The notes below the pieces were generated by a model. That model was not told where the DNA came from. It ran no database searches and saw only the letters and a program-made list of their open reading frames with translations. Below are positions 37,047 through 45,327 of a DNA stretch of 64,000 nt, piece by piece. Numbering within the stretch: the first letter of the stretch is position 1; each line of letters opens with the position of its first letter. Source of the DNA: SHZL01 sp031362985 (GTDB taxonomy: Bacteria > Pseudomonadota > Gammaproteobacteria > Xanthomonadales > SZUA-36). The position numbers were made by a program, and so were the translations under genes. The stretch is from positions 20,866 through 84,865 of the forward strand of contig JANLTO010000004.1 of assembly GCA_031362985.1 (NCBI GenBank). Reading direction: 5' to 3'.

Positions 37047-37104
37047 GACAGGACATTAAACGGGTCAGCGGAATGTGTGCAGAGGAAAATCTCCCTGGCT
37101 TCAG

Positions 37105-37674
37105 TCAGAAATTTCCTCGGACTTCGTCGTAGTAATCGAATATCAGGTGGATGCGGTCTATGGCCGACTTGTTGCAGCCTCCATGCATCACCTTGTTATT
37201 GACTTCAAATGCGCTGCCGCGGGCAAGGTGGATCGCTTCGTCTTCGGCCCAGAAAAACACCTGCGGGTCGGTCACCAGCGGGACATGAATCTTGTGTGGC
37301 ACATCGGCGGAGCGCATACCGTCAACGTGCTTGCGGATTTCCCTGCCGGCCTTGAGTTTGGCCAGCATGATGCGGCAGGTCTGGCCATTGGCATAGCCGT
37401 AAAAAGGCGTGATGACGTCGATGATGGGCTCCACCGCGGCACGGTATTTCTCCCAGATCGGTTGGTATTTTGAGCGGGTGTGGTCTTCCAGCTCCAGCGG
37501 AAACTTAAACACGATGTGTTGCGTGGATTTTTCGAAGTCGCCAAATTTGTTGGGCTTGTGTGCATTCTCTACCATGAAGGTATCCCGTGAGTTCTCCAGT
37601 AAACGGTCCAGCGGCGCCAGCAGTTCTGCAGGTACGGTGCACAGTTCGCGGATATGACCCTCAAAGTAACTCAT
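37105..37674 (-). CDS. Aspartyl/asparaginyl beta-hydroxylase-like protein
   Basis: A 189-residue double-stranded beta-helix protein resembling the Asp/Asn beta-hydroxylase family of 2-oxoglutarate/Fe(II) oxygenases. Likely iron ligands are the His in IRKHVDGM and the distal His in NNKVMHGGCNKS, with the 2-oxoglutarate-binding Arg in IDRIHLIFDYYD. The family usually modifies peptides, but other substrates are known. The ATG at 37674 is used; the longer frame runs back into the aminotransferase gene. It starts one base after the aminotransferase stop, so the two are probably co-translated. Confidence 0.75.
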   Translation of the reverse strand: MSYFEGHIRELCTVPAELLAPLDRLLENSRDTFMVENAHKPNKFGDFEKSTQHIVFKFPLELEDHTRSKYQPIWEKYRAAVEPIIDVITPFYGYANGQTCRIMLAKLKAGREIRKHVDGMRSADVPHKIHVPLVTDPQVFFWAEDEAIHLARGSAFEVNNKVMHGGCNKSAIDRIHLIFDYYDEVRGNF

Positions 37675-37675
37675 G

Positions 37676-38869
37676 TCAGGAGCAAGCCTGCTCGACTGCC
37701 GCTTTGATGCGCTGCACGGCATTTTCCAGGTAGTCCATGCTGGCCGCATACGACAAGCGCAAATGGCCCGGAGCGCCGAAGGCTGAGCCGGGCACGGTAG
37801 ACACGCCGGCTGAGTCGAGCAGCCACTCTGCCAGTTCCACGTCATCGCGCAGGTGGTCAATGCGGTCTATCACGCCCTGGAAGGAGGGGAATGCATAAAA
37901 GGCTCCCTCACAGCTCGGGCAGTCCACACCGGGTATGGAATTGAGAGCAGCCCTGAAGAATTCGTAGCGGGTTTGAAATGCCCGGCGCATTTGTTCCACG
38001 CAGTCCTGCGACCCGTTGAGCGCCGCAACGGCGGCAGCCTGTGAAACTGAACCCGGGCACGAGGTGCTTTGCCCCTGTACCTTGCGCATGGCGCGGATCA
38101 CGTCTTCCGGCCCGGCCGCATAGCCGATACGCCAGCCGGTCATGGCATAGGCCTTGGAAACGCCGTTGATCACGACTGTTCGTTCCGCCAGGCCGGGGCA
38201 GGAATTCAACAGGGTACGGTAGGGGCCTTTGCCCCAGTAAATGTGTTCATAAATATCGTCGCAGGCAATGAAGACCTTGGGGTGCTCGAGTAGCACTTCG
38301 CCCAGTGCGCGGTATTCCTTCTCTGAATACACCTTGCCGGTGGGGTTGGAAGGGGAGTTCAGAATGAGCAGGCGCGTATTGTCATTGATGCTGTTTTGCA
38401 GCTCCCGCGCGGTGATTTTGTAATCATGTTCCGGTATGCCGTTGAGTATGGCTGGCTCGGCGCCGGCCAGCTTGACCATGTCGGGATAGGAAACCCAGTA
38501 GGGCGCGGGAACGATGACCTCATCATCCGGGTTGAGCAGGGCAATGAGCAAATTGTACAGGCTTTGCTTGGCGCCATTGGACACCAGGATCTGCCCGGGC
38601 GTGTAGCTCAGCTTATTTTCGCGGAGGAATTTGCTGCAGATGGCAAGTTTCAGTTCCGGCGTGCCATCGACTGCGGTGTAGCGGGTCTGGCCCGAGCGTA
38701 TGGCCTCGATGGCTGCATCGCGGATGTGCTCCGGCGTATCAAAATCAGGTTCGCCAAAACCCAGCGAGACTATGTCCTTGCCCTGCGCCTTGAGCTCCAT
38801 CGCTCGCCCGCTGACCACGATGGTCGCGGACGGTTTGATCAGGTCTACCTTGGTGGAAATTCTCGACAT
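37676..38869 (-). CDS. Class I aspartate/prephenate-type aminotransferase
   Basis: A 397-residue PLP enzyme of subgroup I-gamma, related to bacterial aspartate aminotransferase and prephenate aminotransferase. Landmarks are LGFGEPDFDTP near residue 37, SNGAKQSLYN near 98, LNSPSNPTGKVYS near 170, and the catalytic Lys in INGVSKAYAMTGWRIGY near 235. The C-terminal Arg for the substrate carboxylate is in HLRLSYA. Its neighbour on the other strand is uvrB, an arrangement also seen in Pseudomonas. Confidence 0.9.
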   Translation of the reverse strand: MSRISTKVDLIKPSATIVVSGRAMELKAQGKDIVSLGFGEPDFDTPEHIRDAAIEAIRSGQTRYTAVDGTPELKLAICSKFLRENKLSYTPGQILVSNGAKQSLYNLLIALLNPDDEVIVPAPYWVSYPDMVKLAGAEPAILNGIPEHDYKITARELQNSINDNTRLLILNSPSNPTGKVYSEKEYRALGEVLLEHPKVFIACDDIYEHIYWGKGPYRTLLNSCPGLAERTVVINGVSKAYAMTGWRIGYAAGPEDVIRAMRKVQGQSTSCPGSVSQAAAVAALNGSQDCVEQMRRAFQTRYEFFRAALNSIPGVDCPSCEGAFYAFPSFQGVIDRIDHLRDDVELAEWLLDSAGVSTVPGSAFGAPGHLRLSYAASMDYLENAVQRIKAAVEQACS

Positions 38870-39054
38870 TACCTTATGTATCCTGAGCTATTCCTGTTTG
38901 ACTTAGCCTGGCCCGTGCGATTGGCCCGCACGGTGTGCCCGAACATTCGCATTGTATATTCGGATGGTGCCGGGTGAGTTTGCCATGATGCAGCTATTCC
39001 TGTCGACGCACCAGCCAGCGAGTGGCTGACCCCGGTCAGTCGAGGTGCATCGGG

Positions 39055-39060
39055 TATAAT
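39055..39060 (+). promoter_or_regulatory. Candidate -10 element (TATAAT) for uvrB
   Basis: A perfect TATAAT lies 63 bases before the uvrB start, with no good -35 at normal spacing. I saw no LexA-type CTG-N10-CAG operator in the gap, so SOS control is not supported by sequence here. Confidence 0.4.
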
Positions 39061-39122
39061 GCCCGGTTCGCAGTGGGGCCCTCAAACGGGCCTTGCTGAC
39101 TTCCACAGACCAGGGATCATCC

Positions 39123-41147
39123 ATGCCCGAGAAAGACATCAGGCCGTTCATTTTACACAGCCCTTTCCGGCCGGCCGGCGATCAGCCCGAAGCCATCCAG
39201 GCCCTGATCGAGGGCATTGATAACGGACTCGCGCACCAGACCCTGCTGGGGGTGACCGGGTCAGGCAAGACTTTCACCATTGCCAACGTGATCCAGCATG
39301 CGCAGCGGCCGACTCTGGTGCTGGCGCCGAACAAGACCCTGGCTGCCCAGTTGTATGGCGAGTTCAAAGAGTTTTTCCCGGAAAACGCGGTGGAGTATTT
39401 CGTTTCCTATTACGACTACTACCAGCCCGAGGCCTATGTGCCCTCATCCGATACCTACATTGAGAAAGACGCCTCCATCAATGAGCATATTGAGCAAATG
39501 CGCCTGTCGGCTACCAAGGCCTTGCTGCAACGCAGCGATGTCATCATCGTGGCCACGGTTTCCGCCATCTATGGCCTCGGTGACCCCACCCAGTACCTGA
39601 GCATGGTGCTGCACCTGTCCATTGGCGAAACCATTAATCAACGCTCCATCCTGCGCCGTCTCGCCGAGATGCAGTACAGCCGTAACGACCTCGAGCTGAG
39701 GCGTGGCACCTACCGGGTGCGCGGCGACATCATAGATATCTTCCCGGGCGATGAAGAAAGCCGGGCTATCCGGGTTGAGTTGTTTGACCAGGAAGTCGAA
39801 TCCCTGTGCATGCTGGATCCGCTCACCGGCGAAGTCCTGCGCAAGCTGGAGCGGTTCACGATTTTTCCCAAGTCGCATTACGTGACTCCGCGGCAGGTAG
39901 TGCTGGATGCCGCGGCAGCAATTGCGCTGGAACTCAAGGACAGGCTGGAGGTATTGCGCGACCTGCATAAATTGGTCGAAGTGCAACGTCTGGAACAGCG
40001 CACGCGCTACGATCTGGAAATGATGCTGGAGCTGGGCTACTGCAATGGCATCGAAAACTATTCCCGGCATTTGACAGGGCGCGGGCCGGGCGAGGCGCCG
40101 CCCACGCTGTTTGACTATCTGCCTAACAATGCCTTGCTGGTGCTGGACGAAAGCCACGTGTTGGTGCCGCAGCTTGGCGCCATGTTCAAAGGCGATCGCT
40201 CGCGTAAGGAAAACCTGGTGGAATACGGTTTCCGCCTGCCGTCGGCACTGGACAATCGGCCACTGAAGTTCGAAGAGTGGGAAGAACGCGCACCCCAAAG
40301 TATATTTCTCTCGGCCACGCCCAGGGCTTATGAATTGCAGCGCTCGGGCAGCGTGGTCGAACAACTGGTGCGACCGACCGGCCTGATCGACCCCGAAGTC
40401 GAAATCCGACCGGTTACCAACCAGGTGGACGACTTGCTCTCGGAAATCAATCGCCGCGCTGCTGCGGGTGAGCGGGTGCTGGTTACGGTGCTGACCAAGC
40501 GCATGGCGGAAAATCTCACCGAGTATCTCGCGGACCACGGCGTGAAAGTTCGTTATTTGCACTCAGACGTGGAAACGGTGGAGCGGGTAGAAATCATTCG
40601 CGACCTGCGCCTGGGGGTGTTTGATGTGCTGATTGGCATCAATCTGTTGCGTGAAGGGCTGGATATGCCAGAGGTTTCACTGGTGGCCATACTGGATGCG
40701 GACCGGGAAGGTTTTCTGCGTTCGGATTCTTCCCTGGTCCAGACCATGGGTCGCGCGGCGCGCAATTTGAACGGCAAGGCCATCCTCTACGCCGACCGTA
40801 TCACCGGGTCCATGCAGCGGGCGATTGCAGAAACCGACCGGCGCAGGGCCAAGCAAGTGGCCTTTAACCTGGAGCATGGCATCGAGCCTCGCTCCATTCA
40901 GAAGGGAGTGGTCGACATCATGTCAAGCGCACACGACGAAGAACCGCGCAAAGGCAGTTTGCGCCGGGTAGCTGAAAGTGGTGGCCGCTACGACTACGTT
41001 GAACCCGCACAATTGGGCAAAGCCGTACGTGAACTGGAACAGAAGATGTTTCGCCACGCGGAGTTGCTGGAATTCGAAGAAGCTGCCCGCGTGCGCGACG
41101 AGATTTCACAACTCAAGGAACGGGTGCTGAAAGGCCCGGAGTTCTAG
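39123..41147 (+). CDS. uvrB: UvrABC system protein B
   Basis: UvrB verifies DNA damage during nucleotide excision repair and recruits UvrC. The helicase-like domain has Walker A GVTGSGKTFT near residue 40, the damage-probing beta-hairpin YYDYYQPEAYVP near 95 and LVLDESH near 340. The second RecA-like domain has GINLLREGLDMPEVSLVAI, and the C-terminal UVR motif that binds UvrC (LEQKMFRHAELLEFEEAARVRDEI, in part) closes the protein. The ATG at 39123 follows AGGGA. The 674-residue length is normal. The 3' end overlaps the convergent MATE gene by 35 bases. Confidence 0.96.
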   Translation: MPEKDIRPFILHSPFRPAGDQPEAIQALIEGIDNGLAHQTLLGVTGSGKTFTIANVIQHAQRPTLVLAPNKTLAAQLYGEFKEFFPENAVEYFVSYYDYYQPEAYVPSSDTYIEKDASINEHIEQMRLSATKALLQRSDVIIVATVSAIYGLGDPTQYLSMVLHLSIGETINQRSILRRLAEMQYSRNDLELRRGTYRVRGDIIDIFPGDEESRAIRVELFDQEVESLCMLDPLTGEVLRKLERFTIFPKSHYVTPRQVVLDAAAAIALELKDRLEVLRDLHKLVEVQRLEQRTRYDLEMMLELGYCNGIENYSRHLTGRGPGEAPPTLFDYLPNNALLVLDESHVLVPQLGAMFKGDRSRKENLVEYGFRLPSALDNRPLKFEEWEERAPQSIFLSATPRAYELQRSGSVVEQLVRPTGLIDPEVEIRPVTNQVDDLLSEINRRAAAGERVLVTVLTKRMAENLTEYLADHGVKVRYLHSDVETVERVEIIRDLRLGVFDVLIGINLLREGLDMPEVSLVAILDADREGFLRSDSSLVQTMGRAARNLNGKAILYADRITGSMQRAIAETDRRRAKQVAFNLEHGIEPRSIQKGVVDIMSSAHDEEPRKGSLRRVAESGGRYDYVEPAQLGKAVRELEQKMFRHAELLEFEEAARVRDEISQLKERVLKGPEF

Positions 41148-42480
41148 CGAGGCGCTGTTCCAGGAAGGGATACCAGGCGGCCTGGGAAAGGCCTCTTGCA
41201 GCCATGAACACCAACACCGCACCCCACAGCCCCTTAATGCCCCATACCTCTGTCATGGGGTCGAGCACGAGCAGATAGACCGCGCACGCGATGGCCATGG
41301 TACCCATCATGGCCGCCGCCGCAGTAGCGCCTATGAATACGCCATCGAACTGGAAGCACCACACCGACACCAGTGGCAGGATCACTATTATCGGCATAAG
41401 CGAAGCAACCACAGTCTGCACCGCAGGCAGGTCGGTGAGCAAGGTGGTCAAGGCGTTGCCGCCCAACCAGAACAGGGCGGCATACACCAGGCTGGCAGCA
41501 AGCGCCCACAGGCTGGTGAGGTAGACCCAGCGCCTGAACACCAGCCTCTGCCCCTGGCCCCAGGCCGCCCCCGCCAACGCCTCGGCGGTATGTGCAAAAC
41601 CGTCCAGACCCAGCGACATTAACAATAGGAACTGCATGGCCACGTGGCTGGCCGCCATGGCCACATCACCCATGCCGCCCGCCTGGCGCATGACCAGCGC
41701 CAGTGCGGTCATGAGGATGATGGTGCGAACGAAGATGAAGCCGTTTACAAAAACGAGTTGGCCAAACCGGCTGATGCGCCAGGTTGCGGCGTGGCGCAGG
41801 CTCTGCAACAGCAGCTTGCGGTCCAGCAAGCGCAGCAGAACCCAGACGCTCGCAATGGCGGTTGCGTATTGGGCGATCAGCGTGCCCCATGCGACGCCCG
41901 GCACTCCCATGTCCAGGCCGATCACGAAGAGGATATTAAGCACTCCGTTGCTGATGTTCAGCAGCAGTTGCAGCCAAAGTATGGACTTAACCCGCGCCAT
42001 ACCGAACAGCACGCCGGTGATGGCATAGTTCAGCAGCGTCGCGGGTGCCGCCCAAATGCGGATATGAAAATACTCCGCAGTGACTTTTGCCACGTCCTCC
42101 GGCGGCGCCATCATGCGCAGGGACCACAGCAGTAACCACTCCTGGATCAGCAACAGGACAAAGGCAAATACCAGGGCGAGTCCACAGGACCGCAGGGCCG
42201 TGGCAACCAGGCCTGCGGAGTCGTTACGGCCCCGCGCCTGCGCGATCACGCCGGTGGTTCCCATGCGCAGAAAGCCAAAGGCCCACAGCAGGTAATTGAA
42301 GATGATGCTGCCCAGGCCGACTGCGGCTAGGTACACCGCGCTGGACAGGTGGCCAATGGCCCAGGTATCGACCAGGCCCACCAGCGGCGACGACGAATTA
42401 GCCAATATCGCAGGTCCGGCAATGGCCCAGATTTGCCGGTGTGGATTCAGATGCGGGTTCAGCTCGGTTGAGACAGGCAT
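41113..42480 (-). CDS. MATE family exporter (DinF-like)
   Basis: A multidrug-and-toxin-extrusion carrier with about twelve membrane helices, 455 residues. The pattern PAILANSSSPLVGLVDTWAIGHL near residue 20 and GLGSIIFNYLLWAFGFLRMGTTG are typical of the DinF subgroup. These use a proton or sodium gradient to expel cationic compounds. The ATG at 42480 is chosen over an upstream TTG that has no ribosome site. It is convergent with uvrB and overlaps its 3' end. Confidence 0.88.
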   Translation of the reverse strand: MPVSTELNPHLNPHRQIWAIAGPAILANSSSPLVGLVDTWAIGHLSSAVYLAAVGLGSIIFNYLLWAFGFLRMGTTGVIAQARGRNDSAGLVATALRSCGLALVFAFVLLLIQEWLLLWSLRMMAPPEDVAKVTAEYFHIRIWAAPATLLNYAITGVLFGMARVKSILWLQLLLNISNGVLNILFVIGLDMGVPGVAWGTLIAQYATAIASVWVLLRLLDRKLLLQSLRHAATWRISRFGQLVFVNGFIFVRTIILMTALALVMRQAGGMGDVAMAASHVAMQFLLLMSLGLDGFAHTAEALAGAAWGQGQRLVFRRWVYLTSLWALAASLVYAALFWLGGNALTTLLTDLPAVQTVVASLMPIIVILPLVSVWCFQFDGVFIGATAAAAMMGTMAIACAVYLLVLDPMTEVWGIKGLWGAVLVFMAARGLSQAAWYPFLEQRLARTPGLSAPVP

Positions 42481-42603
42481 GTGGGGCACTGTGCCAGCCA
42501 GCGTTTGCTCGCGCAATGGTATGCGCTGGTCCTGGAACTTGATTTGGTTGCTCAGTCAGCTGTCATACCCTAGAATTGCCGCCCTTCCAGTATTCGAGTT
42601 TAT

Positions 42604-42677
42604 GGAGAGGTGCCAGAGTGGTTGAATGGGCTCGCCTGGAAAGCGTGTTTAGGGTAATACCCTAACGCGGGTTCGAA
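42604..42677 (+). pseudogene. Truncated copy of tRNA-Ser (5' three quarters)
   Basis: Bases 42604-42677 are identical to the first 74 bases of the intact tRNA-Ser at 42804: acceptor 5' strand, D-arm, anticodon arm with GGA, long variable arm and the start of the T-arm (GGGTTCGAA). Then the sequence departs and the 3' T and acceptor strands are absent. The GGGTTCG half of the T-stem can instead pair with CGAACCC at 42711-42717, closing over an inner hairpin (AAAATTCGC/GCGAATTTT). It cannot make a functional tRNA. Confidence 0.85.
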
Positions 42678-42803
42678 AAATTCGCCGGGAGCGAATTTTC
42701 GTGAGCGCAGCGAACCCGAAGGGCGAGGGCAGGATGCCCGGAGCAATCCCGCCCGACGTGAGGAAGAGCTTAGGTGACAATGAGATTGGAATTCAGGAAT
42801 TAT

Positions 42804-42894
42804 GGAGAGGTGCCAGAGTGGTTGAATGGGCTCGCCTGGAAAGCGTGTTTAGGGTAATACCCTAACGCGGGTTCGAATCCCGCCCTCTCCGCCA
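42804..42894 (+). tRNA. tRNA-Ser (anticodon GGA)
   Basis: A class II tRNA. The acceptor GGAGAGG pairs with CCTCTCC, followed by G and encoded CCA. The anticodon loop CTGGAAA carries GGA. The variable arm TTTAGGGTAATACCCTAA and the T-arm GCGGGTTCGAATCCCGC are intact. It reads UCC and UCU serine codons. A partial duplicate lies 200 bases upstream. Confidence 0.96.
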
Positions 42895-42900
42895 AATAGA

Positions 42901-42927
42901 AAACCCCGCTTACGTCGGGGTTTTTTA
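42901..42927. terminator. Rho-independent terminator after tRNA-Ser
   Basis: AACCCCG (42902-42908) pairs with CGGGGTT (after a 7-base loop) and is followed by a T-run. A-rich flank on the left means it could work on both strands. Confidence 0.75.
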
Positions 42928-43049
42928 TTGCTTGGGATAATCATCGCGTCCAGGGGTTCACAGCTCAACCGGATATCGCTTACTATGGGCGTTGCTCGGA
43001 TGCTGGCACCACTTGCGGAACACCCCAAGGACCCGTACCAAGAGACCAC

Positions 43050-45260
43050 ATGCTTACCTTACAAACCACAGGCTATAAACCCAAGTCCATGGTGGGCGAC
43101 GTTTCCCTCGGTATTTTCAAGGGAATTGACAACGGCCTGTGGGCGTACGGTTTTGCCGCCATTGTCTTTGCCGGTGCGCTGTCGGCGTTCATGCCCATGA
43201 TGCTGGTCATCCTGCTGGTGGGCTGGGCGCTCATGGGCCTGTTTACCGGGCTCACCTCCAGTGTCAGGGTGCACCTGGTGAACATGGATGAACAAGCTAT
43301 CGTCATCTTGTCAACCATTGCCGGCCTGATGGTGACCAAGCTGGGTCCGGAAGCGGCTAGTCCTGCCGGTCTTGCCACCATGCTGGCCATCATGTCGCTG
43401 ACCTCGCTCACTGTGGGCCTGTGTTTCCTGCTGGTGGGCCGCTTTCACCTCACTCGATTGCTGGAATTGCTGCCATACCCTGTAATTTGCGGGTTTATGG
43501 CCGGCATCGGTTGGCTGTTGCTGCAGGCGGGCGTCGGCCTGGCAGTGGACTTGCCGATTTCATTCGAAGTACTGCGTGCGCTGGCTGTTCCCGAAAACCT
43601 GTTGCGTCTGTTCATCATGATAGCCGGTGCCCTCAGCCTGATGTTTGCCGCCCAGCGCAGCAGGCACGCATGGACCTTGCCGGCAGCTGCCTTGGCGATC
43701 GTCCTGATTTTTTACTTCGCGACCTCGATGCTGGGTTATTCCAGGGAGGTATTGGTGGCGCATAACTGGCTGTTCGACGTGTCCTCCGGAACCGTCACTA
43801 TCTTGAGCATGTTCACTTCAAGAGCGCTTTATGGGATCAACATCGACTTTGTATTGTCGGTTTTTCCGCAGATCCTAACGATTGCTTTCCTCGCGATGTT
43901 GACCGCCTCGATGTCGCTGTCGGCAATGGTGGCCGGCGGTCACTCCGAATTGGTCACGGCGCACGAAATGCAAAACGCCGGCGTGGGCAACGTGGGTCTG
44001 GGGTTCATAGGCTGCCCCCCGGTTTACAACGACGTGACCTCGTCTTTGCTGTATTCCCGTTTCGGCGCATCCAGCCGCATGGTGGGCATGGTGTCGAGCG
44101 TGGTTACCTTGGGCATCGCCATCGTTGGCGGCCAGATGATCGGCTTTATGCCGACCATCCTGGTGGGCTCGGTGGTGTTCCTGTTTGCATTCACCATGCT
44201 CTACGACTGGATGTACGAAAGCGTTCGCGGGTTCCAGCCGGTCGATTACGCCATAGTCTGCATCATCCTCGGGACTGTCATTTTCATAGGCTTCATGGCC
44301 GGCGTGCTCGTGGGGGTGATGATGGCCCTGCTGTTGTTCGTCATGCGCTACAGCATGATCAGCGCGGTGCAGGGGCAGTATTCCCTCTCCGGTTACCGCA
44401 GTTCGGTTGAGCGTTCGCCGCGCAGTAACCAGTTGCTGGACGAACATGGTGCAAAGGCATTGGTGTATTCCCTGCGCGGCTTCCTGTTTTTTGGCACAGC
44501 CAACGCAATTCTCGACCTCATCCGGGATGAGTCCGGTATCAAGGGCGGCAACTACAAGGCCATCCTGCTGGACCTCAAGCGCGTCACCGGCATGGATATT
44601 TCGGCGCTCAAAACGTTTTTACAAATCCGGCGTATCTGTGAGGCGAATGGTGTGCAACTGCTCTATTCCGGCATACCGCGGGGGACGGAGCAACGCATCG
44701 TCATGATTGGTGCGGTGAGCATGGAAAAAGGCAAGCCTTTGTTCTTCAAAGAGGCTGACTACGCGGTTGAGTACATTGAAAACCTGTTACTCCACGACCT
44801 CGGGGAAAACGTAGAAACCAAGTCGGTTGCTACCTACCTGCAGGAATTGCTGCACGATCAGGACAAGGTAAGAATCCTCATGGCTGCAATGGACCGGGTC
44901 GACTGTGGGGTGGGTCAGACCTTGTTTCAGCAGGGCGACGATGACACCGGATTGTTCATGCTCGAATTCGGCTCCATGACCGCATTGATAGGCACCAAGA
45001 CCAATGGCATGAAACGCGTGAAGAAATTCAATGCCGGCTCCGTGATCGGGGAGATGTCGAGCTATACACCCGACAAGAAGCGCACGGCAACCATTATTGC
45101 CAACGAGCCATCGGTGCTGTATCACCTCTCGGCAGCGAAAATTGCCGGCATGGATGTGAGTGACGCCTGGCTGGTCTCTTCCATTCACGAATTGGTTGCC
45201 CGCACCCTCGGTGCGCGCATCACCTACATGAACCGCCGCTTGATCCAGGAACTCAGGTAA
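43050..45260 (+). CDS. SulP family transporter with STAS and cNMP-binding domains
   Basis: A 736-residue SulP/SLC26-type anion carrier. The membrane domain, residues about 15-440, has roughly a dozen helices; NMDEQAIVILSTIAGLMVT and AMVAGGHSELVTAHEMQNAGVGNV are landmarks. A cytoplasmic STAS domain follows (about 460-590; AILLDLKRVTGMDISALKTF). A C-terminal cyclic-nucleotide-binding domain (about 600-720; DCGVGQTLFQQGDDDTGLFMLEFGSM, with the phosphate-cassette region GSVIGEMSSYTPDKKRTATI, in part) ends the protein. The cassette lacks the exact R-S/T-A triad of CRP but keeps Arg in KKRTATI. The substrate could be sulfate, bicarbonate or another anion. The direct cNMP domain is unusual and fits the cyclase and phosphodiesterase genes downstream. 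Confidence 0.87.
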   Translation: MLTLQTTGYKPKSMVGDVSLGIFKGIDNGLWAYGFAAIVFAGALSAFMPMMLVILLVGWALMGLFTGLTSSVRVHLVNMDEQAIVILSTIAGLMVTKLGPEAASPAGLATMLAIMSLTSLTVGLCFLLVGRFHLTRLLELLPYPVICGFMAGIGWLLLQAGVGLAVDLPISFEVLRALAVPENLLRLFIMIAGALSLMFAAQRSRHAWTLPAAALAIVLIFYFATSMLGYSREVLVAHNWLFDVSSGTVTILSMFTSRALYGINIDFVLSVFPQILTIAFLAMLTASMSLSAMVAGGHSELVTAHEMQNAGVGNVGLGFIGCPPVYNDVTSSLLYSRFGASSRMVGMVSSVVTLGIAIVGGQMIGFMPTILVGSVVFLFAFTMLYDWMYESVRGFQPVDYAIVCIILGTVIFIGFMAGVLVGVMMALLLFVMRYSMISAVQGQYSLSGYRSSVERSPRSNQLLDEHGAKALVYSLRGFLFFGTANAILDLIRDESGIKGGNYKAILLDLKRVTGMDISALKTFLQIRRICEANGVQLLYSGIPRGTEQRIVMIGAVSMEKGKPLFFKEADYAVEYIENLLLHDLGENVETKSVATYLQELLHDQDKVRILMAAMDRVDCGVGQTLFQQGDDDTGLFMLEFGSMTALIGTKTNGMKRVKKFNAGSVIGEMSSYTPDKKRTATIIANEPSVLYHLSAAKIAGMDVSDAWLVSSIHELVARTLGARITYMNRRLIQELR

Positions 45261-45327
45261 GCTTGACCGCTGCAAAAACTGCTAACCCAGGCAACGGTTG
45301 CTACGATTGAAAGAGATTTCCGAAAAA

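Noticed and set aside
38870..39122. LexA (SOS) box upstream of uvrB
   Set aside because: No CTG-N10-CAG operator of good quality was found in the gap.
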